Positions 15,489 to 24,495 of a stretch of 32,508 bases of DNA are shown one piece after another. Source of the DNA: Oscillatoriales cyanobacterium RM2_1_1 (GTDB lineage: Bacteria; Cyanobacteriota; Cyanobacteriia; Cyanobacteriales; Microcoleaceae); contig JAAURB010000062.1 of assembly GCA_012033335.1 (NCBI GenBank), positions 1 through 32,508 of the forward strand, given 5' to 3'. A program made the position numbers and the translations under genes. The notes beneath the pieces are model-generated. The model was not told where the DNA came from, ran no database searches, and saw only the letters and a list, made by a program, of their open reading frames with translations. The stretch's first letter is position 1, and each line of letters starts with the position of its first letter.

Positions 15489-16950
15489 ATGAGTTTAGTT
15501 CGATCTATCATTCAATTCTTCCATGACTTGCTGACAACTCCCCTCAGAATTGGTGGAATTTCAGTCTCAATCAATTCGATTTTAACCACCCTGATTGCTT
15601 TGAGTTTAGTGGTGTTGTTCTCACGATATCTAAGTAATTGGATTCGGGATCAGCTCCTGGTTAAACTCGGGGTGCAGGAGGGAACTCGTGAGGCTATCTC
15701 AACAATTCTACGCTACTTTGCGATCGCCTTGGCTGTTATTGTTGTACCGCAAATGGCGGGAGTCGATATGCGTTCGATTAGCTTTCTGGCCGGGGGGCTT
15801 GGGATTGGAATTGGATTTGGATTTCAGGGATTGGCGCAGAATTTTGTCAGTGGTTTGATTTTACTTCTAGAGCGACCGGTTCAGGTGGGAGACTATATTG
15901 AATTGGGAGACTTGGAAGGAACCATTCGCAAGATTTCGATTCGCTCTACGGTGCTGGTGACTAACGATGGCATTTCGATTATTATTCCCAATTCCGATCT
16001 GATTGACAATCGCATTATTAACTGGAGCTATGGAGATATTAAGAGCCGAATTCATATTCCCGTCCCGGTGGATCATAGTAGTGATCCAGTGTTGGTGACC
16101 GAAGCGCTCTTGGCCTCTGCTCGTCAGGAACCCAGGGTGTTAATGCGTCCTGCACCTCAGGTTTGGTTGAGTCATTTTGGTGAGGATGCAATCAATTATG
16201 AACTGTTAGTTTGGATTGATCAACCCGGGCTAGATTGCCAATTCGCAGCGCCTTGAATTACATTATTCAGATGCAATTGCGTCATCACAACATTAGAATT
16301 CCCCTGACCCAAATGGATTTATGGTTGCGAAATCCTGAAAGTTTAAGGAATCTTTTTATAACTCCAGATCAGATTTCAAGTCAGGCACAAACCCAGGAAT
16401 CTCCAACCCCTGAAATTCCCCCCTCATCCTATCCAGAAAATTTATCTCTGAAGGATTTGCTGCGGCAGGTGACTTACTTTGAAAACTTTGCTGATTTAGA
16501 GCTGCTTAGCTTAATTGAAAAAGGTTACCGTCAAACGATTCTGCCTCAAGAATTTATTTTTCATGAAGGAGATCCGGGGAATGCTTTTCATATTATTCTG
16601 TCGGGTTCTGTGGAAATTGTTTCCGAGAAAGCTAATAAACACATTCGGGATTTATACGCTGGAGATTTTTTGGGGAACTGGCTTTAGTGATGGGAATTCC
16701 CCGTTCAGCGGCGGTGAAAACCTTAGAAACAACTATTCTTTTTGTGGTCAATCGCGATGTTTTTCAGGGTTTCTTGACTAGCTATCCCCAACTGGCGGAT
16801 CAGATTGCAGAAAAATTGGTGGAACGAAAAGAAGAATTGATTCAGCGCCGCAAACTGTTTCAGGAGATGGGAATTTTAGAGAATGATGACTTAGAACAAA
16901 ATCCTCTGGTCTGGATTCGGCAGCGGATGAGATCGCTGTTTGGTATTTAA
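15489..16950 (+). pseudogene. MscS-family channel with C-terminal cyclic-nucleotide-binding-like domain, two frameshifts
   Basis: Frame one (15489 to about 16240) gives membrane helices and the MscS pore and beta domain: SFLAGGLGIGIGFGFQGLAQ, NFVSGLILLLERPVQVGDYI, GTIRKISIRSTVLVTNDG and IIIPNSDLIDNRIINWS. It shifts near 16236-16243 into IRSALNYIIQMQLRHHNIRI, which continues the MscS C-terminus and enters a CNMP-type domain (FIFHEGDPGNAFHIILSGSV). A second shift at the G4 run 16672-16675 leads to MGIPRSAAVKTLETTILFVV and the end. Adding one base at each site restores a single protein of about 486 aa; the second repair gives the expected GDFLGELALVMGIPRS. No other damage is seen. Function if intact: a ligand-modulated mechanosensitive channel of the inner membrane. 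Confidence 0.85.
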
Positions 16951-17014
16951 TCCTGGTTTTTGATGTTATGACACTTTTCAATCCCGTGAGATATGGATTT
17001 TGGATTGTTGATTC

Positions 17015-18877
17015 TCAGTTGATAAAGTTTGATAGAAGTTTTAGATAAGCACTTTGATAATAAATTCCAGGTTCATTAATTTCCCAAGCTTTAATTTGAG
17101 GATCATTTTTATCGATGTAAGCCTTCATCGGAGGCTGAACTTTAACCCATTTTTCTGAACCTGTGTAGTTCTTATTGGCTCCTCCAGTTAAATACCCTGG
17201 AGCAGGCCCAGAACTAGACTTTAGAGCATTATCATAAATCCCTTTCCCCAACCAGGAATGATACATTTCATTCGCAGAGTTCTCAGCTCCATAGGCAGAC
17301 ATATTCGTCAGATAAACTAGACTCAAGGGATTGACACCCTGGAGATAATGCAAATGATCGAGGGCCCTGATTTGATAGGTCTCCCAGTTGAGAGGGTCTA
17401 TGCCAGCGCGAACAACATCAACGTTAGTATTGCCATAGTTAGCTTGCACGGCATTACTGCCCCAATGATATTGAGCATTAGGCATGGGGGCTCGGTAAGG
17501 ATCAAGACGGGGATTGAAGCCATAGGAAATCCGATTGCTCTCAACTGTCTGCTTAAATCGGACTAGGATCTGATTTTTGATCTCCGGATCTACCCCGGGC
17601 AGTTGAGCATAAAATAACAGGGCATCCCCCTCTATAGAGCGGTAACGCGACCAAGTATCATCCAAAAAAGGCTGGGTAATCGTCAAATGCTGACGGATAT
17701 AGGTTGTGTACTGTTCTTGACGTGGATCGAGGGCAAACAGATAAATTGCCGCAACAACTGAGAGGGCTTCCTGGTCTTTTAGATTGATATCTGCATCACC
17801 AGCCTTAATCTCCTGAGAATCACAGTCGGTTCGCTTTGGATTTTCTTGATACCATTGCTGAGCGTTCAAGGCTTTGCGCTCCAAAATCCTGGCATAGGGT
17901 TTCAGAGCATCAAACTGCTGGAATACCAGAGCCCCATGGGCAAACATGCTCGCCGCCGCAATAGTTGCTGATGAACATTTAGGGGCATAATAACGGGGAC
18001 GTTGATCCTGACTGGGGGTCTCTGCGTCATTGTAATCAATGTTTCCCAGCTTAATAAAAACTCCACCATCTTGATCCTGCATTCGTTGCAGCCAATCGAG
18101 CTCAAATTTGATCTCGTCAATTAAATCAGGAATTCGATTTCCTGACTCTGGAATATTAAAATCATCTGTCCAAATTTTTGGATTTTGAGTATAGGCAGTC
18201 AAAAGCTGATGCACGGGTTGGTTGGCAAAGGTGACGTATTTATTCGTGTCCCCCGCATCAAACCAACCTCCCCTCATGTCTCTCGCCGATCGCGGATTAT
18301 TTCTATCATATAAATCCCGGGCTGAGCTATCCTGTCCTGGTTGCAAAAATGCAGCTTCATCTGCCCACTTTGCCTCAACATAGGGAGGCTCCTTGGCGAA
18401 CCCACTGCGTTGATAGAAAAACATTCGGGTTGCCGCCACTAGAACAGGACGGTAGACATCCCTGCGAACCTCAAAGGGGAAGGATCGCTGCCCTGTTTTC
18501 GGATCGAAAATGTAATAGGAGCCTGGGCCCTCAAGGGCCGAAAAGTCAAACCACCAGGCTTGATCCCCCGATTGGGAATGGGTTTTTCCATTTGCCCAGG
18601 GCTCAATTGTCCCTGAATAGACCAGATTATCTGTTCTGGATCCTCGAACCTGGTAAGTGCGCCCTGGCGAAAACGAACGATGGGCATTAAATCCAGACTG
18701 GGGATTGACGATTACAGCAACCTTATGATCCTGAGGTCGATAACCAAACTGATCAACCATGATCGAATGGCTGGGCGGAAATCCGGCTTGAACCTCTGAA
18801 TAGCTAGAAGTCAAACCCCATAAAAGCAGGCCCAGGCTCATCCAGAAGCCAAATTTTCTCAACCTCGCCTTGACCAT
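17015..18877 (-). CDS. Secreted glycoside hydrolase family 9 (cellulase-type) enzyme
   Basis: 620 aa. A signal peptide covers about residues 1-31 (basic MVKARLRK, hydrophobic core, ending EVQAG). An Ig-like CelD-N domain follows at about 35-137 (HSIMVDQFGYRPQDHKVAV). The (alpha/alpha)6 GH9 catalytic domain spans about 145-620. The catalytic base motif GGWFDAGDTNKYVTF lies at 203-217 and the proton donor is Glu602 in INEPGIYYQSAY. HWGSN is at 471-475. The usual PHHR substrate-binding motif is replaced by NEMYHSW (about 536-542) in the NPLSLVYLTNMSAYG region, so specificity may differ from classical endoglucanases. The enzyme probably cuts beta-1,4-glucan in the periplasm or outside the cell, perhaps during remodelling of the cell's own cellulose. 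Apparently monocistronic. Confidence 0.92.
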   Translation of the reverse strand: MVKARLRKFGFWMSLGLLLWGLTSSYSEVQAGFPPSHSIMVDQFGYRPQDHKVAVIVNPQSGFNAHRSFSPGRTYQVRGSRTDNLVYSGTIEPWANGKTHSQSGDQAWWFDFSALEGPGSYYIFDPKTGQRSFPFEVRRDVYRPVLVAATRMFFYQRSGFAKEPPYVEAKWADEAAFLQPGQDSSARDLYDRNNPRSARDMRGGWFDAGDTNKYVTFANQPVHQLLTAYTQNPKIWTDDFNIPESGNRIPDLIDEIKFELDWLQRMQDQDGGVFIKLGNIDYNDAETPSQDQRPRYYAPKCSSATIAAASMFAHGALVFQQFDALKPYARILERKALNAQQWYQENPKRTDCDSQEIKAGDADINLKDQEALSVVAAIYLFALDPRQEQYTTYIRQHLTITQPFLDDTWSRYRSIEGDALLFYAQLPGVDPEIKNQILVRFKQTVESNRISYGFNPRLDPYRAPMPNAQYHWGSNAVQANYGNTNVDVVRAGIDPLNWETYQIRALDHLHYLQGVNPLSLVYLTNMSAYGAENSANEMYHSWLGKGIYDNALKSSSGPAPGYLTGGANKNYTGSEKWVKVQPPMKAYIDKNDPQIKAWEINEPGIYYQSAYLKLLSNFIN

Positions 18878-18959
18878 GGCATTAAAACTGTAACTAAACC
18901 ATTGGTAGTTTTGAAAAGCCAGGGATCCTTGACAAGATGTGGGAAATAAAATCCTTCAC

Positions 18960-18978
18960 CAGGGGGTATTGCCCCCTG
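18960..18978. terminator. Hairpin between the oxidoreductase and GH9 genes
   Basis: CAGGGGG (18960-18966), loop TATTG, CCCCCTG (18972-18978). It could end the oxidoreductase transcript, but no good T-run follows. The words resemble the second hairpin of family A, so it may be a fragment of that repeat. Confidence 0.4.
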
Positions 18979-19063
18979 ATTCCTCGTTAATCCTGACTGC
19001 TGTATTCTCAACATTTTGGTAGATGCGCTTTGGCTGTTCCCTTTCGATGGGTCAACCCTTTAG

Positions 19064-20257
19064 TTATCCAACGCTGATAATTCCAGCAAATGCTGGCGCT
19101 TTTTCAGCCGCCTGAGGTTGAGCAGGGCTACTCATTCCGTAGAGCACTTCTGCTGGATCAAAAGAGGATTTAACATGATAGGTCTGTCCATTTTCCAGGG
19201 CATTCTGAATGGCCAAAACTAACTCATTGACATGGAGAGAAAACTGCGGGGACAGCCGACAGACTCTATGTTGTCGAATTGCATCAGCGAGTTCGGCAAC
19301 CCCTCGACAAAAATCCATCCCATGTTTGGTTTTATGCTTGACCCTACCCTGGGTGACTTTGACCAATGGATATCTCTCCTTCCACGGGCTGATGAAAGTC
19401 TTACGTCTGATCGTCATTCGACGTTGCAGATAGACTGGAGAGGTGAAATCCCAACAATCTTCGGTACAAAGAATCCCCTTATCACCAACAATTTTGAGGG
19501 AATGATCAACTGGAGCAATAATGCTGCAAGTCAATCGGGCAACTACTCCTGAGGTAAATTTGATGCAGGCTACAGAAAAATCAGGGGTATTGGGGGGATC
19601 TAGAGAGACATCTGTTTCCTTGTCTGGAATCAAACAGGATGAGAATGCTGTAACGCTCTCAGCCGGGCCAAAAAAAGCAGCTAACCAGGTTAAACAGTAC
19701 CCTGCATGTTCAAGGGTACAGCCAATTTCAAACTCATCTTTATAGGGCCAGGGAGTGCCAGAATCACTCTCCCATTTCTGATAGGGCATTTTGTGGATCA
19801 TGCCATCATCCATCTCAGCATAAACCACCCGAACCTTCCCGACGGCATCCTGCCGCAGAGCTTTCCACAGAGTTTGAGCTGTTTCACTCAAAAGGGTACA
19901 GGGAGCAGAGGCAATATATAGCCCTTTCCGTTCTGCTAGATTCACCAGTTCCTCGGCCTCGGCCATTGCCATGGCCAAAGGCTTTTCAGAGTAAACATGC
20001 TTTCCAGCTTCTAAACAGGCTTTGGAGACGGAGAAATGACTTCTGGGATTAGTCAAATTTAGGATCAATTCAATGGTTGCATTGGCTAGAAGCTCCTCCA
20101 GAGACCCATAAAATGGCACTGAATAGTGCTCAGAAAATTGAGCCGCTCGCTCGACATTCTTATCCATCACTGCAACCAGTTCCAGATTTGGATAATTAGC
20201 AAGGGTCTTCATGTAAAAATCCGCCACAAATCCACAACCGATAATTGCAATACGCAT
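19064..20257 (-). CDS. Gfo/Idh/MocA-family NAD(P)-dependent oxidoreductase
   Basis: 397 aa from the ATG at 20255-20257, which begins the first beta strand (MRIAIIGCGFVADFYMKTLA). A GTG two codons upstream (20261-20263) has AAGGA at good spacing and is a real alternative. The N-terminal Rossmann fold (about 1-120) has GCGFVADF for dinucleotide binding and HVYSEKPLA with the family EKP motif. The C-terminal alpha/beta domain carries CTLEHAGYCLTWL, with the His of the usual catalytic position. Members oxidise or reduce sugars, inositols and sugar nucleotides, or act in glycan biosynthesis; the substrate here is unknown. The C-terminal 30 residues are Ala/Pro-rich. It lies upstream of the GH9 gene on the same strand, 180 bp away. 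Confidence 0.9.
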   Translation of the reverse strand: MRIAIIGCGFVADFYMKTLANYPNLELVAVMDKNVERAAQFSEHYSVPFYGSLEELLANATIELILNLTNPRSHFSVSKACLEAGKHVYSEKPLAMAMAEAEELVNLAERKGLYIASAPCTLLSETAQTLWKALRQDAVGKVRVVYAEMDDGMIHKMPYQKWESDSGTPWPYKDEFEIGCTLEHAGYCLTWLAAFFGPAESVTAFSSCLIPDKETDVSLDPPNTPDFSVACIKFTSGVVARLTCSIIAPVDHSLKIVGDKGILCTEDCWDFTSPVYLQRRMTIRRKTFISPWKERYPLVKVTQGRVKHKTKHGMDFCRGVAELADAIRQHRVCRLSPQFSLHVNELVLAIQNALENGQTYHVKSSFDPAEVLYGMSSPAQPQAAEKAPAFAGIISVG

Positions 20258-20263
20258 CAGCAC

Positions 20264-21707
20264 GAAAATTCCTTAACGATACATCCACAAAAACAAGCGC
20301 ATTAGCTGATATTTATCCTGCATCAGCAAACCCCATACCCCCAAAAGCCAAGTCAAATCAGAACAGACTGACCTGATTCTAAGACATTCCACCTAGTCAG
20401 AATTTATAGCTCAGTTCTTCGAGCAATGGAATCGATTACATTTTATCCGAGGCGGAACTCACAATACCCCATCAGCTCCAACTCCAACTCCGCCATAACA
20501 CCCCTTGAACTTGATTTGCTGGGTTCATCTCTTTAGAACCACTACAAAACTTCCAGGCAAGCTACATTTTCCACAAGAGAGAACAAGACAAAGCTAAAAA
20601 AAGGCTTGAATTTGAACATTAGGGTTGAAGGACTCCTGAACCCGGAGCGGCACATCTATCACGTTCGGGATCGGGATTTATCATCCTCAACCTGCAGGGC
20701 CTGATATCAGCAATCAGGCTGCAAAAATCGCTCAAACTAATCTTCGCTTTCAGGCTACAAATACCTGCTTTGAAGTCAACTATCTTCATAAATTATGTAC
20801 TTGATGCACTACCTAATGATTCGGATCTGCTCTGTAATTTACACTAAACTCTTTAACTCGCAACTGGGAAGATACCGCAGAAGAAACACCTAAAAATGTA
20901 TAAAGTGTAACTAAAAATTAGAGGGGCACATCAGAAAGATAACCTATATCATCAGACCAGCTAAACTAGTTGAAGCGGTAATGTTGCAAGAGTTTATTTA
21001 AGCAATGTATTCATGAGTATATTCGACAATCCGTATTTTCCGCAAGAGATTTTTGTAAAATTATTCTGATCTGAGAATAAAGCTTTTGTAAGTAGAGCTT
21101 GACTGCCTTGAAGAATACCTGATTCAGTAAAACCTTCACTGGTTTTTCTAGAATCTTAAGGGTCTAACCAGTCAATTCTTAAGGAATTTTAGGTGCTTTT
21201 GGGCCTGAAACCCATCTTATCAAGCTTGTTACTATATGTGACACTTGGGTAATTGGCATATTAACATGGGGCAAATTCTGATTAAAGAAACGTAGAAAAT
21301 AGAATAAAATCTATCCCTAAAGTCTATCGCCAAAGTGATTAGACTTGGGAGATTGCCTGATCTGCTTAAAGAATAATTTTGATGTACGTTAGCTAGAACC
21401 AGGCAGCTGAACTGACTAGAATTTAGAAAAGTTGATCGATAGTTGAATTCTGTAAACCGTGATGCCAAAATATGACTTTCTTAATGTAATATCTGTTACA
21501 TAACCTTCCATTCAACTTTCAGCACAAGAATACTTGTAAGTCAGTAGGGCCAATTAAATAAAAGACTTAATCAAAGACTTATATGAGCTAGATTGAGGAT
21601 TTAGCCCATGGGAATGGCTAAACGTGTCATCCAAACCCGAACTAGCTTCCCGTATCAGCCTGCCGTGGGATTTTTAGCTCATTTGATAGATGTTTCTTAG
21701 ATGATGT
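20264..21707. other. 1.4-kb gene-poor region
   Basis: The longest stretch without a supported gene. All reading frames are short. Visible structure: a hairpin at 20694-20722 built on GCCTGAT/ATCAGGC with a bulge, and an inverted pair ACTGGTT (21138-21144) and AACCAGT (21166-21172). A 30-codon frame at 21608-21700 (starts MGMAKRV, ends LIDVS) stops 7 bp from the ferredoxin stop and is too short to judge. I saw no tRNA, rRNA or recognised ncRNA and no family A or B repeat. It could hold a decayed gene, promoters for the oxidoreductase, or an unrecognised RNA. Confidence 0.6.
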
Positions 21708-22013
21708 CTATCGTTTTGGTTTGGTATCGATACTGACTGCACCCCCGTTAACGATTGTTTGACAGGCCAAGCGATAGGTATCGGGCAGCTTGCGTAGAAT
21801 TTTTTTCTCAGCTTCAGTCCGGGGCGAGAGGTTATTCATCCCCTCCACGACCTCAACAATACAGGTTCCACACTGACCATAGCCGCCACAGTTCATCATC
21901 TTGCCCATGAAGGTATAGAGATCGATCTGGTTTTCTAGAGCCTTAATTCTCAGGTTGGCTCCGTCAGCGGCGATCACTTCCTTTCCTTCTTTGACAAACT
22001 TGATATTAGCCAT
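21708..22013 (-). CDS. 2Fe-2S ferredoxin
   Basis: 101 aa, plant/adrenodoxin-type fold. Cysteine ligands appear in [20 protein letters not shown] plus a fourth Cys in [11 protein letters not shown] near the C-terminus. The motif with a [10 protein letters not shown] core is typical of a conserved cyanobacterial ferredoxin distinct from photosynthetic PetF, which has CRAGACSTC. It is a soluble one-electron carrier; the partner is unknown. It lies 151 bp after the nfu gene and beyond nfu's terminator, so it probably has its own promoter. AGGAA lies about 10 bases before the start. Its proximity to an iron-sulfur scaffold gene is suggestive but not proof of a shared role. Confidence 0.92.
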   Translation of the reverse strand: MANIKFVKEGKEVIAADGANLRIKALENQIDLYTFMGKMMNCGGYGQCGTCIVEVVEGMNNLSPRTEAEKKILRKLPDTYRLACQTIVNGGAVSIDTKPKR

Positions 22014-22119
22014 GGGGTTACGTTCCTAAATCAGGTTTAACAAGTTCATAGCTTGTTAATGAATCATTACAAAATCTTAACGCGATATGGAACCCCTATC
22101 TAACGCTATCAGGGATTCT

Positions 22120-22145
22120 AAAAAAACCCCCTTATCAAAAGGGGG
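22120..22145 (-). terminator. Intrinsic terminator downstream of nfu
   Basis: On the minus strand CCCCCTT, loop TTGAT, AAGGGGG is followed by seven Ts (22120-22126). It lies 20 bp beyond the nfu stop codon and probably ends a kaiC-nfu transcript. Confidence 0.92.
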
Positions 22146-22164
22146 CAGCGCTATCAGGGGAACT

Positions 22165-22404
22165 CTAAGCCACTGCTGCAACTTCAGCAATTTCAGGAAT
22201 CCGCTCCCGCAGACGGCGTTCAATGCCCATTTTTAAGGTCATGGTAGAGCTGGGGCAAGATCCGCAGGCACCTTGAAGACGCAGTCGAACAACAGGGCCA
22301 TCTAGCTCAACCACTTCAACATTGCCACCATCTGCCATTAAATAGGGGCGCAACTCATCTAAAACGGTCTCAACATTCTCAGGCGTTAATGCCAATGTAC
22401 TCAT
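22165..22404 (-). CDS. nfu: NifU-like iron-sulfur scaffold protein (Nfu)
   Basis: 79 aa, a stand-alone NifU C-terminal domain. [20 protein letters not shown] and [12 protein letters not shown] lead to the Fe-S binding motif [20 protein letters not shown], with CxxC cysteines that hold a transient cluster between two subunits. In cyanobacteria this protein is the main scaffold for passing clusters to apoproteins such as photosystem I. The start is the ATG at 22402-22404, with GGAGG eight bases upstream; an in-frame TTG five codons earlier would put that site inside the gene. It lies 74 bp after kaiC on the same strand with no terminator between, so read-through from kaiC is likely. Confidence 0.95.
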   Translation of the reverse strand: MSTLALTPENVETVLDELRPYLMADGGNVEVVELDGPVVRLRLQGACGSCPSSTMTLKMGIERRLRERIPEIAEVAAVA

Positions 22405-22478
22405 GGGTTCACCCTCCAAACGGATTTAGTGCAATCACTTTAGATCCTAGCGTTTCACCAGGTATTTGTACCAACAAG

Positions 22479-24032
22479 TTAGTCGTCTTCGGTTTGTACC
22501 CCCTGAATAATTCGAGAGAGCTGATTTTTTTCATTAACTGAAATTCGGGTAGGGGAGCCGCTGATAATCCGTTCATAGTCCCGAAAGGAGTCAGTAATAT
22601 CTGGGCCATTTGACGTGATGGTATACTCCCGAATTCCTTTGTCATGCCAGGAACCCCGCATTTTGAAGACATTGAGGGCGCGGGACATTTCTCCGCGAAT
22701 TTCTACATATTGCAGCATCAAAATAGTATCGGTAATCGTAGAGATATGGGAGTCTGTGATGGAATGGGATCCCATAAATTGATCCGTGGTATTGGTAAAG
22801 AAACCGGTAATTTCTTCCTGCTTCGCATACCCCGTTACCCCAATCACAAACTGCCGAAACGCATTATTGCTCACCCCTCGAGCCAGGGCAGACAGGGAAT
22901 CAATCGCAATTCGCGCTGGCTTGAACTCAGAAATCTCTGACTTGATAATTTGCAGATGATCTTCTAATCCAGCGGACTCCGGATAGGTACAGAGGATCTT
23001 TAGCAACCCTTTTTGCTCCATTCCCTCAAAATCAATCCCCCAGGAATTGGCATTGCGTAACAGTTGGGCCCGGGACTCTTCATAGGCAAACAGAATGGCC
23101 CGCTCACCATTGCGGCAGGCATTATCTAGAAAAATACTGACCAGTAGAGTTTTCCCGGTTCCTGTAGCTCCTGTGGCCAAAATAATTGAATCTTTAAAAA
23201 ATCCACCGCCACACATCTGATCGAGGACTTGATTGCCCGATGACACCCGAACATTTGAAGAGCGCTGGGTCAGTCGCATGGCCCCCAGAGGAAAGATATT
23301 AATCCCATGATCCGTAATGGTGAATGGGTATTCCCCTTTCATGTGGGTTGTACCCCGTAGCTTGAGAATTTCTATGGTGCGCCGCCGACGTTCCCCTTCC
23401 AGAACGTTCCGCACGATCATCACATTATCTGAAACAAATTCCTCTACCCCAAACCGGGCTACCGGGCCATATTCCGCCTCTCGTTCTGTGGTCATAATAG
23501 TGGTTGCTCCCATTTGTTTGAGCCGGGCCACTAACCGAAAAATTTCCCGACGAACGACTCCGGCAGCATCGTACTGTTGAAAAACCGCTGTTACGGAGTC
23601 AATGGAGACTCGCTTGGCTTTGTATTTACGCAGGGCGTATTGAATCCGCTCAATCAGGGCGGAGAGATCAAAGTTGCCGACAACATCCTGTCCTTCTGGA
23701 TCAGGGGAAGCATCCAGAATAAAGAGCTTGCCCTGGTCGATCAGCTCCTGTAAATCCCAATTGAAACTCGAAGCGTTCTTGATAATATCGCTGGGTGATT
23801 CTTCAAACGTAACAAAGATTCCAGACTCATCAAAACATTTGATACCGTTGTAGAGAAATTGAGTTGCAAATAGGGTCTTCCCGGTTCCTGAAGTTCCACT
23901 GACTAAAGTTGCACGCCCTATTGGCATTCCACCATGGCTAATATCGTCAAATCCTTCAATCAGGGTGCGAATCTTTTGGACGCTGGTCAGCTTTCGCTTG
24001 CTCTTCGATGCTTCTGGGCTCGTTTCACTCAT
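22479..24032 (-). CDS. kaiC: Circadian clock ATPase/autokinase KaiC
   Basis: 517 aa with two RecA-like domains. CI has Walker A GTSGTGKT (46-53) and catalytic Glu77-Glu78 in TFEESP. CII has Walker A GATGTGKT (288-295), Glu318 in YEES, and the phosphorylation pair Ser431-Thr432 in SHISTITDT. These positions are numerically identical to the Synechococcus elongatus protein. The C-terminal A-loop and tail (ISGSPTRISVNEKNQLSRII) that KaiA binds is intact. The KaiC hexamer cycles through phosphorylation states with KaiA and KaiB to set a 24-hour rhythm of gene expression. kaiB lies 463 bp upstream instead of being closely coupled, and repeat A4 sits between them. nfu follows 74 bp downstream. Confidence 0.98.
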   Translation of the reverse strand: MSETSPEASKSKRKLTSVQKIRTLIEGFDDISHGGMPIGRATLVSGTSGTGKTLFATQFLYNGIKCFDESGIFVTFEESPSDIIKNASSFNWDLQELIDQGKLFILDASPDPEGQDVVGNFDLSALIERIQYALRKYKAKRVSIDSVTAVFQQYDAAGVVRREIFRLVARLKQMGATTIMTTEREAEYGPVARFGVEEFVSDNVMIVRNVLEGERRRRTIEILKLRGTTHMKGEYPFTITDHGINIFPLGAMRLTQRSSNVRVSSGNQVLDQMCGGGFFKDSIILATGATGTGKTLLVSIFLDNACRNGERAILFAYEESRAQLLRNANSWGIDFEGMEQKGLLKILCTYPESAGLEDHLQIIKSEISEFKPARIAIDSLSALARGVSNNAFRQFVIGVTGYAKQEEITGFFTNTTDQFMGSHSITDSHISTITDTILMLQYVEIRGEMSRALNVFKMRGSWHDKGIREYTITSNGPDITDSFRDYERIISGSPTRISVNEKNQLSRIIQGVQTEDD

Positions 24033-24112
24033 AACTCGAGATCTTCACTAATTCACCGGGATCAAACTTTGAATACAAATTGCAAACCCAAACTTTAAAC
24101 TCAAACTTTAGA

Positions 24113-24229
24113 TAAGCAGGTGGTTGTGATTAATCGTTAAATGGCAGGGGTATGGGGCTTCGTCCCAGGAAGAGACATTGACCCCTTCACCCCCCATCAA
24201 TCTTCTAATTAATTGCGTCAAGCTACTTA
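24113..24229 (+). repeat. Dispersed hairpin repeat, family A, copy 4, between kaiB and kaiC
   Basis: Begins TAAGCAGGTGGTTGTGATTA and ends AATTGCGTCAAGCTACTTA. The first hairpin GGGGCTTCGTCCC has a mismatch and the second (GAGACATTGACCCC) is degenerate. It lies about 80 bp upstream of the kaiC start codon, oriented opposite to kaiBC. Confidence 0.87.
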
Positions 24230-24438
24230 TGAACTTTAGAGATGAACCTGAGGGGGTATCTGAGCAGTCGGATTGGTTAGCCGAACGATTGGGCGACACA
24301 GCTCAAACCCTCTGGGGTTTCTTGTGGGTTCGGCTTGTCTGCGCCGCTGGATAATCACTTATAAAACCCTATTTTATCCTCGGAGTTTTGTTTGCTTGGC
24401 TGTTTGAGATTCGTTTTGAACACGCTCTAATTAACTAA
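24229..24438 (+). pseudogene. Possible degraded small membrane-protein gene antisense in the kaiB-kaiC gap
   Basis: An ATG overlapping the right end of repeat A4 opens a frame of 41 codons, MNFRDEPEGVSEQSDWLAER then LGDTAQTLWGFLWVRLVCAA. It ends at TAA (24352-24354). The same frame continues for 27 codons with a membrane-like segment, PYFILGVLFAWLFEIRFEHA, to TAA at 24436-24438. One in-frame stop in an otherwise protein-like 69-codon frame suggests a small gene broken by a stop. I recognise no family, and a chance frame is quite possible. Confidence 0.25.
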
Positions 24439-24495
24439 TTAAACATTCTCTCACCCTTACTCCTCCAAATTAATTATTATAGGTTAAAGGCTGCC

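Noticed and set aside
14734-16675. Programmed ribosomal frameshifting in the formamidase and MscS genes
   Set aside because: The runs are slippery-looking, but one MscS shift has no slippery run, neither family is known to use recoding, and all shifts have the same sign as common indel errors.
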